Positions 29,314 to 38,600 of a DNA stretch of 64,000 nt are shown here, one piece after another. The position numbers were made by a program, and so were the translations under genes. The notes under the pieces were generated by a model. It was not told the DNA's origin and did not search any database. It saw only the letters and a list, made by a program, of their open reading frames with translations. Position 1 is the first letter of the stretch. Each line of letters begins with the position of its first letter. The stretch spans positions 992,001-1,056,000 of the forward strand of contig NZ_CP146244.1 of assembly GCF_037039395.1 (NCBI RefSeq), read 5' to 3'. Source of the DNA: Agrobacterium vitis (lineage in GTDB: Bacteria > Pseudomonadota > Alphaproteobacteria > Rhizobiales > Rhizobiaceae).

Positions 29314-30825
29314 ATGAAGGCGACCGTTCTGGCGCATGCCGATTATAGCATTGCGGAGATTGATCCACGGCTCTACGGCTCCTTCATAGAGCATCTGGGC
29401 CGGGCGGTTTACACCGGTATTTATGAGCCCGAGCACCCAAGCGCCGATGAAAACGGCATGCGCCGCGATGTCATCGATCTGGTGCGGGAGTTGAATGTAC
29501 CGATCGTGCGCTATCCCGGCGGCAATTTCGTTTCCGCCTATAATTGGGAAGACGGCATTGGCCCTAGGGATCAGCGCCCGGTTCGCCTCGATCTCGCCTG
29601 GCACACGTCCGAAAGCAACGAGGTTGGTCTTCACGAGTTTGCCGATTGGTGCGACTCCGTCGGCACGGAGATGATGCTGGCCGTCAATCTCGGATCGCGC
29701 GGGCTGGATGAAGCGCGCAATTTCCTGGAATACGCCAATCATGCCGGCGGCAGCTATTGGAGCGATCTGCGTATCAGCAATGGCAGGCCGCAGCCTTTCG
29801 ATGTGAAGCTCTGGTGCCTGGGCAATGAGATGGATGGGCCTTGGCAGATCGGCCACAAATCCGCAGATGAATATGGTCGCCTTGCCCATGAAACCGCCAA
29901 GGCCATGCGGGCTTTTGACAAATCGCTGGAACTGGTGGTCTGCGGCTCGTCCAATGCCAAAATGCCGACCTATCCGCAGTGGGAAGCAACCGTTCTCGAT
30001 CATACCTATAATGAGGTCGATTACATTTCCTTGCATATGTATTTCGACAACAAGGCGGGCGATACGCCCAATTATCTGGCCCAGAACAAGAAGCTCGATG
30101 ATTATATCGTCTCGGTGGCTGGGGTTATCGATTTCATAAAGGCCAAGAAACGGTCTTCCAAGGACGTCTATATTTCTTTCGATGAGTGGAATGTCTGGTA
30201 TCATTCCAACGAGCAGGACAAGGCAATTCTCCAGGGTAATGACGGCTGGCCCTTTGCGCCGCCATTGCTGGAGGACATCTATAATTTCGAAGATGTGTTG
30301 CAGGTCGGGTTGATCATCAACACCTTCATCCGCCGCTCCAATGTGGTGCGCATCGCCTGCCTGGCGCAATTGGTCAATGTGATCGCGCCAATCATGACGG
30401 CGCCGGGCGGTCCGGCCTGGCGACAGACGATTTTCTATCCGTTCCTGTTCGCCTCGGTGCATGGCCGTGGCACGGCGCTGGATCTGCGGGTAAAAAGCCC
30501 GACCTATACGGCGTCTGCGGTTGGTGAGGTCGACAGTCTCGACATTGCCGCCGTGCATGACACGGCGGATGGCTCGATTGCTTTCTTCATCGTCAATCGC
30601 TCAGAGGCGGCCATCGAAACCACATTTGATTTGCAGGGGTTTGGCACGGCGCCGTCTATCGCCGATTATCAGGTGATGACCCATGCCGATTTGAAGGCGG
30701 TCAATACGCAGGAGCGGATGACGGAGGTGGTGCCACGTCCCGGCGAGGGGCTGGTTATCGATGGCACAAGCCTGACGGCGTCGTTTCCGGCGCTGTCCTA
30801 CCAGATGATCCGGGTGAAGGTTTGA
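29314..30825 (+). CDS. abfA: Alpha-L-arabinofuranosidase, GH51
   Basis: A 503-residue intracellular glycosidase that removes terminal L-arabinofuranosyl residues from arabino-oligosaccharides. The acid/base glutamate is in LGNEMDGPW and the nucleophile glutamate in SFDEWNVWY, both standard for GH51. There is no signal peptide, so substrates must be imported, consistent with the ABC importer genes that follow. GGGAGG lies six bases before the ATG at 29314; an upstream in-frame start at 29290 falls inside the operator and was rejected. The C-terminal beta domain (EVDSLDIAAVHD onward) is complete. Confidence 0.93.
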   Translation: MKATVLAHADYSIAEIDPRLYGSFIEHLGRAVYTGIYEPEHPSADENGMRRDVIDLVRELNVPIVRYPGGNFVSAYNWEDGIGPRDQRPVRLDLAWHTSESNEVGLHEFADWCDSVGTEMMLAVNLGSRGLDEARNFLEYANHAGGSYWSDLRISNGRPQPFDVKLWCLGNEMDGPWQIGHKSADEYGRLAHETAKAMRAFDKSLELVVCGSSNAKMPTYPQWEATVLDHTYNEVDYISLHMYFDNKAGDTPNYLAQNKKLDDYIVSVAGVIDFIKAKKRSSKDVYISFDEWNVWYHSNEQDKAILQGNDGWPFAPPLLEDIYNFEDVLQVGLIINTFIRRSNVVRIACLAQLVNVIAPIMTAPGGPAWRQTIFYPFLFASVHGRGTALDLRVKSPTYTASAVGEVDSLDIAAVHDTADGSIAFFIVNRSEAAIETTFDLQGFGTAPSIADYQVMTHADLKAVNTQERMTEVVPRPGEGLVIDGTSLTASFPALSYQMIRVKV

Positions 30826-30924
30826 AGCATTTCCAGCCAAAGTCTATCGCGGCTTTGGCGGAGGGAAATGCTCTGGCGGAACGGAATAATTCCTGACCTT
30901 GCGACGCCTTGGAGGAGGATAGCG

Positions 30925-32025
30925 ATGACGGCACAGATCGAAATCAGCAATGTCAGCAAGACCTACGGTGCCATGACCGTGCTGGATGGCTTGTCGCTGT
31001 CCATTCCGGCCCACGAATTCGTGGTCTTCCTTGGCCCGTCCGGCTGCGGAAAATCGACTTTGCTGCGGATGATCGCCGGGCTTGAAAGCGTTGATGAAGG
31101 CGAAATCAGCATCAATGGCGAGCGGATTGACGGACTGCCCCCCGGTCAACGTGACGTGGCCATGGTGTTTCAATCCTATGCGCTTTATCCGCACATGACC
31201 GTGCGCCAGAATATGGCCTTCGGGCTTGAGAATATTCAGGTCTCCAAGTCGGTCATCGATGCGCGCATTGCCGAAGCGGCGCGGATGCTGGAAATCGATC
31301 ACCTGCTGGAGCGAAAGCCGGGGCAGCTTTCCGGCGGACAGCGCCAGCGCGTGGCGATTGGCCGGGCAGTGGTAAAGGAGCCCAAAGCCTTTCTATTCGA
31401 TGAGCCACTGTCCAATCTGGATGCGGCGTTGCGCACCCGGACCCGTATCGAGTTGGCGCAATTGCATCAGCGGTTGCGCTCGACGATGATTTTCGTCACC
31501 CACGATCAGACCGAAGCCATGACGCTGGCCGACAGGATCGTGGTGATGAACAACCGCCGCATCGAGCAGATTGGCACGCCGATGCAGATCTATGAGCGCC
31601 CGGCAACCCGCTTTGTGGCGGGCTTCGTCGGAGCACCGGCGATGAATTTTCTCGATGTCACCGGTTTTGCTCCCGGCAGATCCGGGATGGTCGCCACCTG
31701 CGGCCAGAGCCTGCGCATCGAAACCCATATCGATCCGGCAAATGCCGCGTCGGCTGTGACGCTCGGTATTCGCGCCGAGGCGGTTCACGTTACGCCGCCT
31801 GAGGATGGCGATGTCGATGGCACTATCGATGTGCTGGAGCGTCTGGGTGATCGAACGCTGATCTATACACGATTGGCGGACGGGCAGAGTGTGGTGGCCG
31901 CAACGGCGGGTCAGACGCGCCTGAAAATCGGCGATCGCATTGGCCTTGGTTTTGACGGTGAAAAAGCCCATCTGTTCGATGCGGATGGCACCGCCCGGCA
32001 TGCGGAGGCGCTCTCCGATGGCTGA
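30925..32025 (+). CDS. Sugar ABC importer ATPase, MalK/UgpC type
   Basis: A 366-residue ATPase: Walker A GPSGCGKST, signature LSGGQRQRVAIG, Walker B FLFDEPLSNLD, H-loop VTHDQTEAM, and a C-terminal TOBE/OB regulatory domain (residues 235-366). The start at 30925 is set by a strong GGAGGAGG upstream. It lies 99 bases after abfA and overlaps the first permease gene by eight bases. It energises uptake of arabino-oligosaccharides or a related sugar. Confidence 0.93.
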   Translation: MTAQIEISNVSKTYGAMTVLDGLSLSIPAHEFVVFLGPSGCGKSTLLRMIAGLESVDEGEISINGERIDGLPPGQRDVAMVFQSYALYPHMTVRQNMAFGLENIQVSKSVIDARIAEAARMLEIDHLLERKPGQLSGGQRQRVAIGRAVVKEPKAFLFDEPLSNLDAALRTRTRIELAQLHQRLRSTMIFVTHDQTEAMTLADRIVVMNNRRIEQIGTPMQIYERPATRFVAGFVGAPAMNFLDVTGFAPGRSGMVATCGQSLRIETHIDPANAASAVTLGIRAEAVHVTPPEDGDVDGTIDVLERLGDRTLIYTRLADGQSVVAATAGQTRLKIGDRIGLGFDGEKAHLFDADGTARHAEALSDG

Positions 32026-32953
32026 CCGCTCTTCTGTCCATCCGGGTGTGAGCCTGCGCCGCCGTTCGGCCCCTGCGTCGATGAGCATCCATGCTCCGCG
32101 CTGGAGCCATGCATTATTTGTGGCGCCTTACCTGGCATTTTTCACCACGCTTCTGGTTTTTCCGCTGCTCTGGGGCATTTGGCTGAGTTTTCATAAGGCC
32201 GATATGTTTTCGAGCGGGCGGTTTGTCGGCTTTGATAATTATCTGCGGCTGTTTCGCGATACCGTTTTCATCCAGTCGATCTGGAATACATTCTATTTCG
32301 TGGCATTGACGGTGCCGACGCTGGCGGTGCTCGGGCTTTTTCTAGCGCTCGCGCTCAACCGGCAGACGCGGACGGCGGCAGTTCTGCGAACCCTGTTCTT
32401 CGCGTCCTCGGTCTTGTCCGTCACCATCGTCACGCTGGTCTGGCGGATCGTGTTCATTCCGCAAGTCGGCTTGCTCGCCACCATTTTCAGTTGGTTTGGC
32501 GCAACGGCGCCCGCCGCCCTGTCCGATCCGGATCTGGCGATGATCGCGATTGCCATCGCCACCGTCTGGTGGTGCCTTGGCCTGCCGATGATGCTGTTTT
32601 TGTCGGCCTTGCAGCAGATCCCCGGCGATATCTATGAGGCGGCGGCGCTTGATAATGCCAGCCGTTGGCGGACGCTGACGGCCATTACCCTGCCATCCAT
32701 CAAGCGCACCTTCCTTCTGGTGGTCGTCATTCAGATTGTCTTGCAATTCCAGCTGTTTGGTCAGGCGCTGTTGATGACGCGGGGCGGGCCGAACAATGCC
32801 ACCAGACCCATCGTTCTCTATATCTATGAGGTCACTTTCCGCCGCTGGGATCTCGGTCTCGGGGCCGCAGCCTCCGAAATCCTCTTCATTCTGATCCTGC
32901 TGGCCGCCATGGCGCAATATCTGATCACCAGACGCAAGGGAGATGCGGCATGA
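32018..32953 (+). CDS. Sugar ABC importer permease 1 (CUT1, MalF/UgpA type)
   Basis: A 311-residue inner-membrane permease with six transmembrane segments from about residue 28 and the CUT1 coupling loop EAAALDNASRWRTLTAITLP. The ATG at 32018 overlaps the ATPase stop and follows GGAGG. It works with the next permease and the binding protein encoded at the end of the operon. Confidence 0.92.
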   Translation: MADRSSVHPGVSLRRRSAPASMSIHAPRWSHALFVAPYLAFFTTLLVFPLLWGIWLSFHKADMFSSGRFVGFDNYLRLFRDTVFIQSIWNTFYFVALTVPTLAVLGLFLALALNRQTRTAAVLRTLFFASSVLSVTIVTLVWRIVFIPQVGLLATIFSWFGATAPAALSDPDLAMIAIAIATVWWCLGLPMMLFLSALQQIPGDIYEAAALDNASRWRTLTAITLPSIKRTFLLVVVIQIVLQFQLFGQALLMTRGGPNNATRPIVLYIYEVTFRRWDLGLGAAASEILFILILLAAMAQYLITRRKGDAA

Positions 32954-33792
32954 GCGGCTTTTCCTCCTCTCACAACAGGCTTGGCGACCGGATCGTTCTT
33001 GGGCTGGTCGTGCTGTTATCGCTCGTGATGCTTTTGCCGATACTCTGGGTGATCGGATTGTCGCTGAAGGAAAACAGTGTGCTGATGGCCGACCCCAATT
33101 CGGTGTTTCATCCGCCCTATATCATCAGCAACTATCTCAATATAATCCAGACATCCTCGGTGTTTCGCTGGATTCTCAACAGCCTGATCGTCTCCATCAG
33201 CCTGACCATCGGTACGCTGATCCTGTCGTCGCTGGCTGGCTACGGCTTTGCCCGGCTGAATTTTCCGGGCCGAGACGTGCTGTTCGTGATCGTTCTGTTC
33301 GGGCTCGCGGTGCCGGAACAGGCGGTTCTGGTTGCCCGCCACCAGATTTTCAGCATGTTGAGCCTGCACAATACCTATCCGGGCCTTGTGCTACCCGGCC
33401 TATCCAGCGCTTTCGGCGTTTTTCTGATGACGCAATATTTCCGGGCCATCCCGCACGATCTGGATGAGGCGGCCCTGCTGGACAATGCTAGTCGCTTTCG
33501 GATCTTCTGGAAGGTGCTTTTGCCTCTGACACTGCCCGCCCAGGCGACGCTTGGCATTTTCACGTTCCTGGCGTCCTGGAACGACTATTTCTGGCCGCTG
33601 ATTTCCGCCTCCAGGAAGGACATGTATACGCTGACGGTCGGCCTTGCCTCGACCCAGACCAATTTCGGCCAGTCCGAAGGTCTCGGCTTCCTGATGGCGC
33701 AGGCGGTGTTTGCTGGAGCGCCTATCCTTATCATCTATCTGTTTTTCCAGAAATATATCGTCACGGCGGTGTCGGGGGCAGCCGTTCGCTAG
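32950..33792 (+). CDS. Sugar ABC importer permease 2 (CUT1, MalG/UgpE type)
   Basis: A 280-residue permease with six hydrophobic segments and the EAA loop EAALLDNASRFRIFWKVLLP. It starts four bases inside the preceding gene (ATGA overlap). Its TAG stop codon lies within the left arm of a long palindromic repeat. Confidence 0.92.
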   Translation: MSGFSSSHNRLGDRIVLGLVVLLSLVMLLPILWVIGLSLKENSVLMADPNSVFHPPYIISNYLNIIQTSSVFRWILNSLIVSISLTIGTLILSSLAGYGFARLNFPGRDVLFVIVLFGLAVPEQAVLVARHQIFSMLSLHNTYPGLVLPGLSSAFGVFLMTQYFRAIPHDLDEAALLDNASRFRIFWKVLLPLTLPAQATLGIFTFLASWNDYFWPLISASRKDMYTLTVGLASTQTNFGQSEGLGFLMAQAVFAGAPILIIYLFFQKYIVTAVSGAAVR

Positions 33793-33894
33793 AGCATCGG
33801 ACCGAAAAGTGGGAACCGGTTTTCGGAAAATTCCGATGCGAAAACAAAAACTGAGAGCATCGCGCCGATTCCTGTTTTCGGTCCGATGCTCTAG
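33789..33894. repeat. Intergenic palindromic repeat element (about 106 bp)
   Basis: Perfect 20-bp terminal inverted arms (33789-33808 and 33875-33894; left arm begins CTAGAGCATCGGACC) flank an internal part with ACCGGTTTTCGG, GATGCGAAAACAAAA and CCGATTCCTGTTTTCGG. A diverged relative lies at 56618-56696. Such elements are dispersed in rhizobial genomes. Here it sits between a permease and the binding-protein gene of one operon, where the folded RNA could set the relative expression of the two. Confidence 0.75.
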
Positions 33895-33936
33895 CCTTTG
33901 TCCGGACATTACAAGAAACACGTGGGAGGAGAGACC

Positions 33937-35283
33937 ATGAAAGCCAAGCCAGTCAAATCGAGGATCATGAAACTGATGCGCACCGCCATTCCGGTGGTGG
34001 CATTGATGACTGCTCATGCCGCCTTTGCGGCGGAGCCGGTGGAACTGAACGTCCAAAGGTTCTTTGGCGCCTGCGATGCCGAATATGGCAGCAATACAGA
34101 CGTCAGCAAGTCGGTCGGCGAATGTGGAATCATGACCTCGCTGATCAACAAGTTCAATGCCGACAACCCGGATATCCATGTCTCGGTGGCGACGGTGGAA
34201 TGGCCGGGCTACGACCAGCTCAACGCACAATTTGCCTCCAATGATCCGCCTGACATCGTCACGATCCATGAATCGGCCCTGTCGGATTATCAGTCCAAAA
34301 ACCTGATCATGCCGCTGGATGAGCTTTTGGCCACACAAGGCATCAAGCCTGAAACCTTTACCGAGGCGGCGCGGCAGGGGGCGACCAAGGACGGCAAGTT
34401 CTACGGATTGCCGATCGACAGCTGGACCATGCTCTACCATATCAATATGGATCTGTTTAAGCAGGCGGGTCTCGTCAATGCCGACGGCACGCCGATCCTG
34501 CCGAAATCCCCGGAAGAGCTTCTGGCCCAGGCCGAACAGTTCAAGCAGAAGACCGGCAAGCCTTATTTCGTGCAGAACCTTGCCAATGAGACGGCGCTCT
34601 ATATGCGCAATCTCTATACTTATCTTTTCCAGCAAAACTCCGACTTCTTCGCCGATCCGACCCATATCAAGCTCGACACGCCTGAGGCCAAGCGGGTGGT
34701 GGAGATGTACAAGACCATCTTTGCCAAGGGCTATACCACCAAGGACATGGATTACGGCGCCTCGATCACCGCCTTTCTGGCCGGTGCGGGCGGTGTTCAT
34801 CTGAACGGCACCTGGATGATTGGCGATTATAATGCCTCGGCTGCCAAGCCGGGCACGGCGCTGAACAAGGGCGGTTATGCCGTTTATCCCTATCCGCAGC
34901 TGTTTTCTGGCGACCACGCGCAGTTTGCCGATGGTCATACCTGGGCTGTTTCCGTCAAGGACCGCACGCCCGAGCAGACCAAGGCGGTGGCGCGGTTCCT
35001 GAAATTCTTCGTCGACAATGATTTCGATTGGTCGCGCACCGGCCACCTGCCATCTGTGCAGGCTGTGCTGAACTCGGATGCCTTCAAGGCCCTGCCACAC
35101 CGCGATACCGTGTCTGATATCGCCCAGCTTGGCCGGCCGCTGCCGTCGCAAGTGCAACGCCAGTTCCCGATCCAGGATATTATTGGTGAAGAAATGAGCG
35201 CTGCCGTAACCGGTCAGAAGGATGTCGATGCGGCATTGAAGGATGCTCAAAGCCGGGTGAATGACCTGCTTGGCAATCTCTAA
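33937..35283 (+). CDS. Sugar ABC importer substrate-binding protein (family 1)
   Basis: A 448-residue exported protein with a signal peptide (about residues 1-32, ending AFA-A), then a CUT1 solute-binding fold: VATVEWPGYDQLNAQFASNDPPDIVTIH, DGKFYGLPIDSWTMLYHINMD, and TWMIGDY. The start at 33937 follows GGGAGGA. It completes the abfA-ATPase-permease-permease operon. The ligand is likely an arabinose-containing oligosaccharide, inferred from abfA. Confidence 0.9.
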   Translation: MKAKPVKSRIMKLMRTAIPVVALMTAHAAFAAEPVELNVQRFFGACDAEYGSNTDVSKSVGECGIMTSLINKFNADNPDIHVSVATVEWPGYDQLNAQFASNDPPDIVTIHESALSDYQSKNLIMPLDELLATQGIKPETFTEAARQGATKDGKFYGLPIDSWTMLYHINMDLFKQAGLVNADGTPILPKSPEELLAQAEQFKQKTGKPYFVQNLANETALYMRNLYTYLFQQNSDFFADPTHIKLDTPEAKRVVEMYKTIFAKGYTTKDMDYGASITAFLAGAGGVHLNGTWMIGDYNASAAKPGTALNKGGYAVYPYPQLFSGDHAQFADGHTWAVSVKDRTPEQTKAVARFLKFFVDNDFDWSRTGHLPSVQAVLNSDAFKALPHRDTVSDIAQLGRPLPSQVQRQFPIQDIIGEEMSAAVTGQKDVDAALKDAQSRVNDLLGNL

Positions 35284-35296
35284 TAAAATAGCAGGA

Positions 35297-35328
35297 GCCG
35301 CCCAAAGCCGTGACAGGTTTTGGGCGGC
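35297..35328. terminator. Convergent terminator between the binding-protein gene and ribH
   Basis: A perfect 10-bp stem, GCCGCCCAAA (35297-35306) with TTTGGGCGGC (35319-35328), and a 12-base loop lie between two converging genes. A TATTTT run follows on the plus strand. Likely bidirectional terminator. Confidence 0.7.
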
Positions 35329-35334
35329 GATATT

Positions 35335-35829
<495 letters not shown>

Positions 35830-35901
35830 TCAGCCAAACGGAGTTGGCTGGAACACCGCACGGAGGCGGCAAATTTTCCCTTGGGCGAACAGCAGTATAA
35901 A

Positions 35902-35932
35902 CCCGTTGCGGAGACGGAGCTCCGCTGGGGTC
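35902..35932 (-). promoter_or_regulatory. Hairpin between FMN riboswitch and ribH
   Basis: A GCGGAG/CTCCGC stem, extended by outer ACCC/GGGT pairing, lies just after the riboswitch aptamer and about 90 bases before the ribH start. It lacks a poly-T tail, so it could be part of the expression platform rather than a simple terminator. Confidence 0.4.
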
Positions 35933-35941
35933 TTTCTGCAT

Positions 35942-36076
35942 GCTCTCTTCCATCCGGACTATACCGTCGGCTCCGGCATCTCACCGGATCTGCTGACCTC
36001 CCAGGTTGCCCTGAAAGCGCTCGCGGGCTCCGGGCAAGCCCGATACCGCCGGTGGGGAATTTCACCCCGCCCTGAG
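35942..36076 (-). ncRNA. FMN riboswitch (RFN element)
   Basis: Read on the minus strand, the conserved RFN blocks appear in order: GGGCGGGGTGAAATTCCCC, ACCGGCGGTA, GTCAGCAGATCCGGTGAGA, GCCGGAGCCGACGGTATAG and TCCGGATGGAAGAGAG. The aptamer ends about 130 bases before the ribH start codon. FMN binding is expected to turn off ribH expression. This explains most of the 330-base gap between ribH and the LysR gene. Confidence 0.95.
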
Positions 36077-36141
36077 AACAGTTATAACATAGAAGTGAAG
36101 TTGCAGAAATTGCAAGGCCGTTTTTCTCATTATTCGGTAGG

Positions 36142-37041
36142 TTAACGTCTGTCGTCTGCGGTTTCTTCCAATATCCAGTCTCGAAAGGCCTGCAAAGGCG
36201 GGTGTGAACCACGCTCATTTGGCCAGACGAGGTAATAGGCCTCGGTGCTTTGCATCGGCCTATCAATAGCCTTGACCAGGCGACCGGAGGCCATTTCTTC
36301 TTCGATCAGGAATTCAGGCAGCAGCGCGACGCCAAGCCCTGCCATCGCGGCTTGAGCGGCTGTTGCAAACTGGTCAAACAACATGCCCCGCACCTGGTCG
36401 GATTGCACATCATTGCTGGCCAGCCAGCGTTCCCAGGCATCGGGGCGGGTGGTGAGGTGGAGAAGAGGGGCCTGGCGCAGATCCAGTGGGGTCTGAAACC
36501 GGTAGGTGTCGCGCAGCTCAGGGCTACAGGCTGGAATGACGGTTTCAGAGCGCAGCAGCGACATTTCCGCGCCCTGCCAATCGGCCAGGCCGAAGTGGAT
36601 GGCGGCATCGACCGGCTCCAGCCGAAAATCGAAATAGGAAAGCTTGGTGACGAGATTGATGGTGATGCCGGGGTGACGGCTGAGAAATCCCGGCAGGCGC
36701 GGGGCCAGCCATCGGGTGCCGAAGGTTGGCAGGATGGCGAGATTGAGTGTTCCTCCGAACGGATTGGCCTTCAGTGTCAGGGACGCGGTGCTGATGATCC
36801 GCAGCGCATCGCGGATTTCACGGGCATAGATATTGCCGCCTGCCGTGAGCCGGATCGTCTGGCGTTCGCGGTGAAACAGCTCGACGCCAAGCTGCTCTTC
36901 CAGCGCCTTGATCTGCCGGCTGACCGCGCTTTGCGTCAGGCTCAATTCCCGCGCTGCCGCCGTGACGCTGCCGGTACGGGCCGCTGCCTCAAAAGCCGAA
37001 AGAAGATGCAGGGAGGGCAGGAAACGGCGAGGACTTTGCAT
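36142..37041 (-). CDS. LysR-family regulator (GcvA-like)
   Basis: A 299-residue LysR protein. The helix-turn-helix is LLSAFEAAARTGSVTAAARELSLTQSAVSRQIKALEEQLG, and the effector domain begins near residue 95. The start at 37041 fits the family's usual N-terminus and has GGAG upstream. It is divergent from the amaA/amaB-like pair, the classical place for a LysR activator, so it probably controls that pathway. Confidence 0.9.
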   Translation of the reverse strand: MQSPRRFLPSLHLLSAFEAAARTGSVTAAARELSLTQSAVSRQIKALEEQLGVELFHRERQTIRLTAGGNIYAREIRDALRIISTASLTLKANPFGGTLNLAILPTFGTRWLAPRLPGFLSRHPGITINLVTKLSYFDFRLEPVDAAIHFGLADWQGAEMSLLRSETVIPACSPELRDTYRFQTPLDLRQAPLLHLTTRPDAWERWLASNDVQSDQVRGMLFDQFATAAQAAMAGLGVALLPEFLIEEEMASGRLVKAIDRPMQSTEAYYLVWPNERGSHPPLQAFRDWILEETADDRR

Positions 37042-37257
37042 GGAGGCTCCGGGCATAAATCGGATCTGGCGGGAAGGGCGAGATGGTTTTCTATAGGCGG
37101 TCTTATGCCTGAGGTCATTCCATTTGGGAAAGAACTCTTGCAGAAACATCGATAATTGCGCACTGGCGGACTGGTTCAGCACTTGCTAGTGTTTTGGCAG
37201 AATAATTGCTGCCGTTTTGCCCGGCTTCCGGTTCGGTCGCGATATAAGGGAACTGTC

Positions 37258-38541
37258 ATGCAGGGGAATCCAAGATCGCACGGGCTATGGGAGCGAACCG
37301 CCCCATCGCCGCCGTCCACATCGGCACTTACCGAACACCTGATTGCCGATGTCGTCGTGGTCGGCGGCGGCTATACCGGCCTATCTGCCGCCTTGCATCT
37401 GGCCGAGGCCGGGGTTTCGGTCGTGTTGCTGGAAGCGGTCGAGATCGGCTTTGGCGGTGCGGGTCGCAATGTCGGGTTGATCAATGGCGGCATGTGGGTG
37501 ATGCCGGATGACGTGCCCAAGGTGCTTGGTCCCGTGCATGGAGAGCGGGCGCTGAAGCAATTGGGCGAAGCGCCGCTCTTGGTGCGCGAGACAATCGAAA
37601 AACACGATATCGCTTGTGAGTTGGAAACCAATGGCACGCTGCATCTGGCCGTCGGCAGCACCGGGCTGGAGGAATTGCAGAACCGTCACCGGCAATGGGT
37701 GGCACGCGGTGCGCCGGTCGAGCTTCTGTCTGCCGAGGAAACGGCATTTCGCGTCGGAAGCACTGCCTATGCCGGTTCGCTGTTTGATCCCCGGGCGGGA
37801 ACTCTGCAACCGCTTGCCTATGCGCGGGGGCTTGCTGCTGCGGCCATTCGCGCCGGTGTGCGGATTTTCACCGGCAGTCCGGTGGTGGAAACTGAGCGGG
37901 AAGGCGAGAGCTGGGTGGTCAAGACCGCGTCCGGCCATGTGTCCTGCCGCTGGATTATCGTGTCCACCGATGCCTATTCCACCGGTCCCTGGAAAAGTGT
38001 GCGGGAAGAGCAGATGCATCTTCCCTATTTCAACTTTGCCACTGTGCCGCTTGGCGAAAATCTGCGTCGCTCCTTGTTGGCGAACCGCGAGGGCTGTTGG
38101 GATACCAGGGAAATCCTCTCATCCTTCCGCATGGATCAGGCCGGTCGGCTGGTATTCGGCAGTGTCGGGGCGTTGCGCCATGGCGGGGCGGCAGTCCACC
38201 GGGCCTGGGCCAAGCGCAGCCTGAAGCGGCTGTTTCCGCAATTGGGCGATGTCGAGTTCGAGATGGAATGGTATGGCAAGATCGGCATGACAAGCGATGC
38301 CGTGCCGCGCTTCCACCGCTTTGCCAAGCGGGTTGTCGGCTTTAGCGGCTATAATGGCCGTGGCATTGCGCCCGGCACGACTTTCGGGCGGACATTGGCG
38401 CAATTGGTTCTGGGCGAGATCGGCGAGGCGGATCTGCCCTTGCCGCTATCCGAGCCGGAGACCATTGCGTTGCGCACGGTAAAGGAAATCTACTACGAGG
38501 CGGGCGCGCAAATCGCTCATTTGTCGGATAGCCGGTTCTGA
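37258..38541 (+). CDS. FAD-dependent amine oxidase, probable L-pipecolate oxidase
   Basis: A 427-residue DadA/GlyOx-like flavoprotein with FAD-binding VVVGGGYTGLSAALHLAEAG near the N-terminus and the C-terminal FAD contact GYNGRGIAPGTTFG. The start at 37258 follows AAGGGAA. The next gene encodes an ALDH7-type piperideine-6-carboxylate/aminoadipate semialdehyde dehydrogenase. That pair, with a LysR gene upstream, matches the amaA-amaB arrangement of pseudomonad lysine/pipecolate degradation. The alternative is gamma-glutamylputrescine oxidase (PuuB-like), which shares this fold. Confidence 0.8.
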   Translation: MQGNPRSHGLWERTAPSPPSTSALTEHLIADVVVVGGGYTGLSAALHLAEAGVSVVLLEAVEIGFGGAGRNVGLINGGMWVMPDDVPKVLGPVHGERALKQLGEAPLLVRETIEKHDIACELETNGTLHLAVGSTGLEELQNRHRQWVARGAPVELLSAEETAFRVGSTAYAGSLFDPRAGTLQPLAYARGLAAAAIRAGVRIFTGSPVVETEREGESWVVKTASGHVSCRWIIVSTDAYSTGPWKSVREEQMHLPYFNFATVPLGENLRRSLLANREGCWDTREILSSFRMDQAGRLVFGSVGALRHGGAAVHRAWAKRSLKRLFPQLGDVEFEMEWYGKIGMTSDAVPRFHRFAKRVVGFSGYNGRGIAPGTTFGRTLAQLVLGEIGEADLPLPLSEPETIALRTVKEIYYEAGAQIAHLSDSRF

Positions 38542-38600
38542 TCCGGCCGCCACCCAACACCATTCACATACAAACGACGTTTCAAGGAAAGATCATATCG

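Noticed and set aside
33400..35250. 616-codon minus-strand open frame antisense to the sugar binding-protein and permease genes
   Set aside because: It mirrors well-supported plus-strand genes, spans two of them and shows low-complexity composition typical of antisense frames in GC-rich DNA.
37258..38541. Gamma-glutamylputrescine oxidase (PuuB) as the main call for the FAD oxidase
   Set aside because: The fold is shared, but no puuA/puuC/puuD partners are present; the ALDH7 and LysR neighbours fit pipecolate/lysine degradation better.
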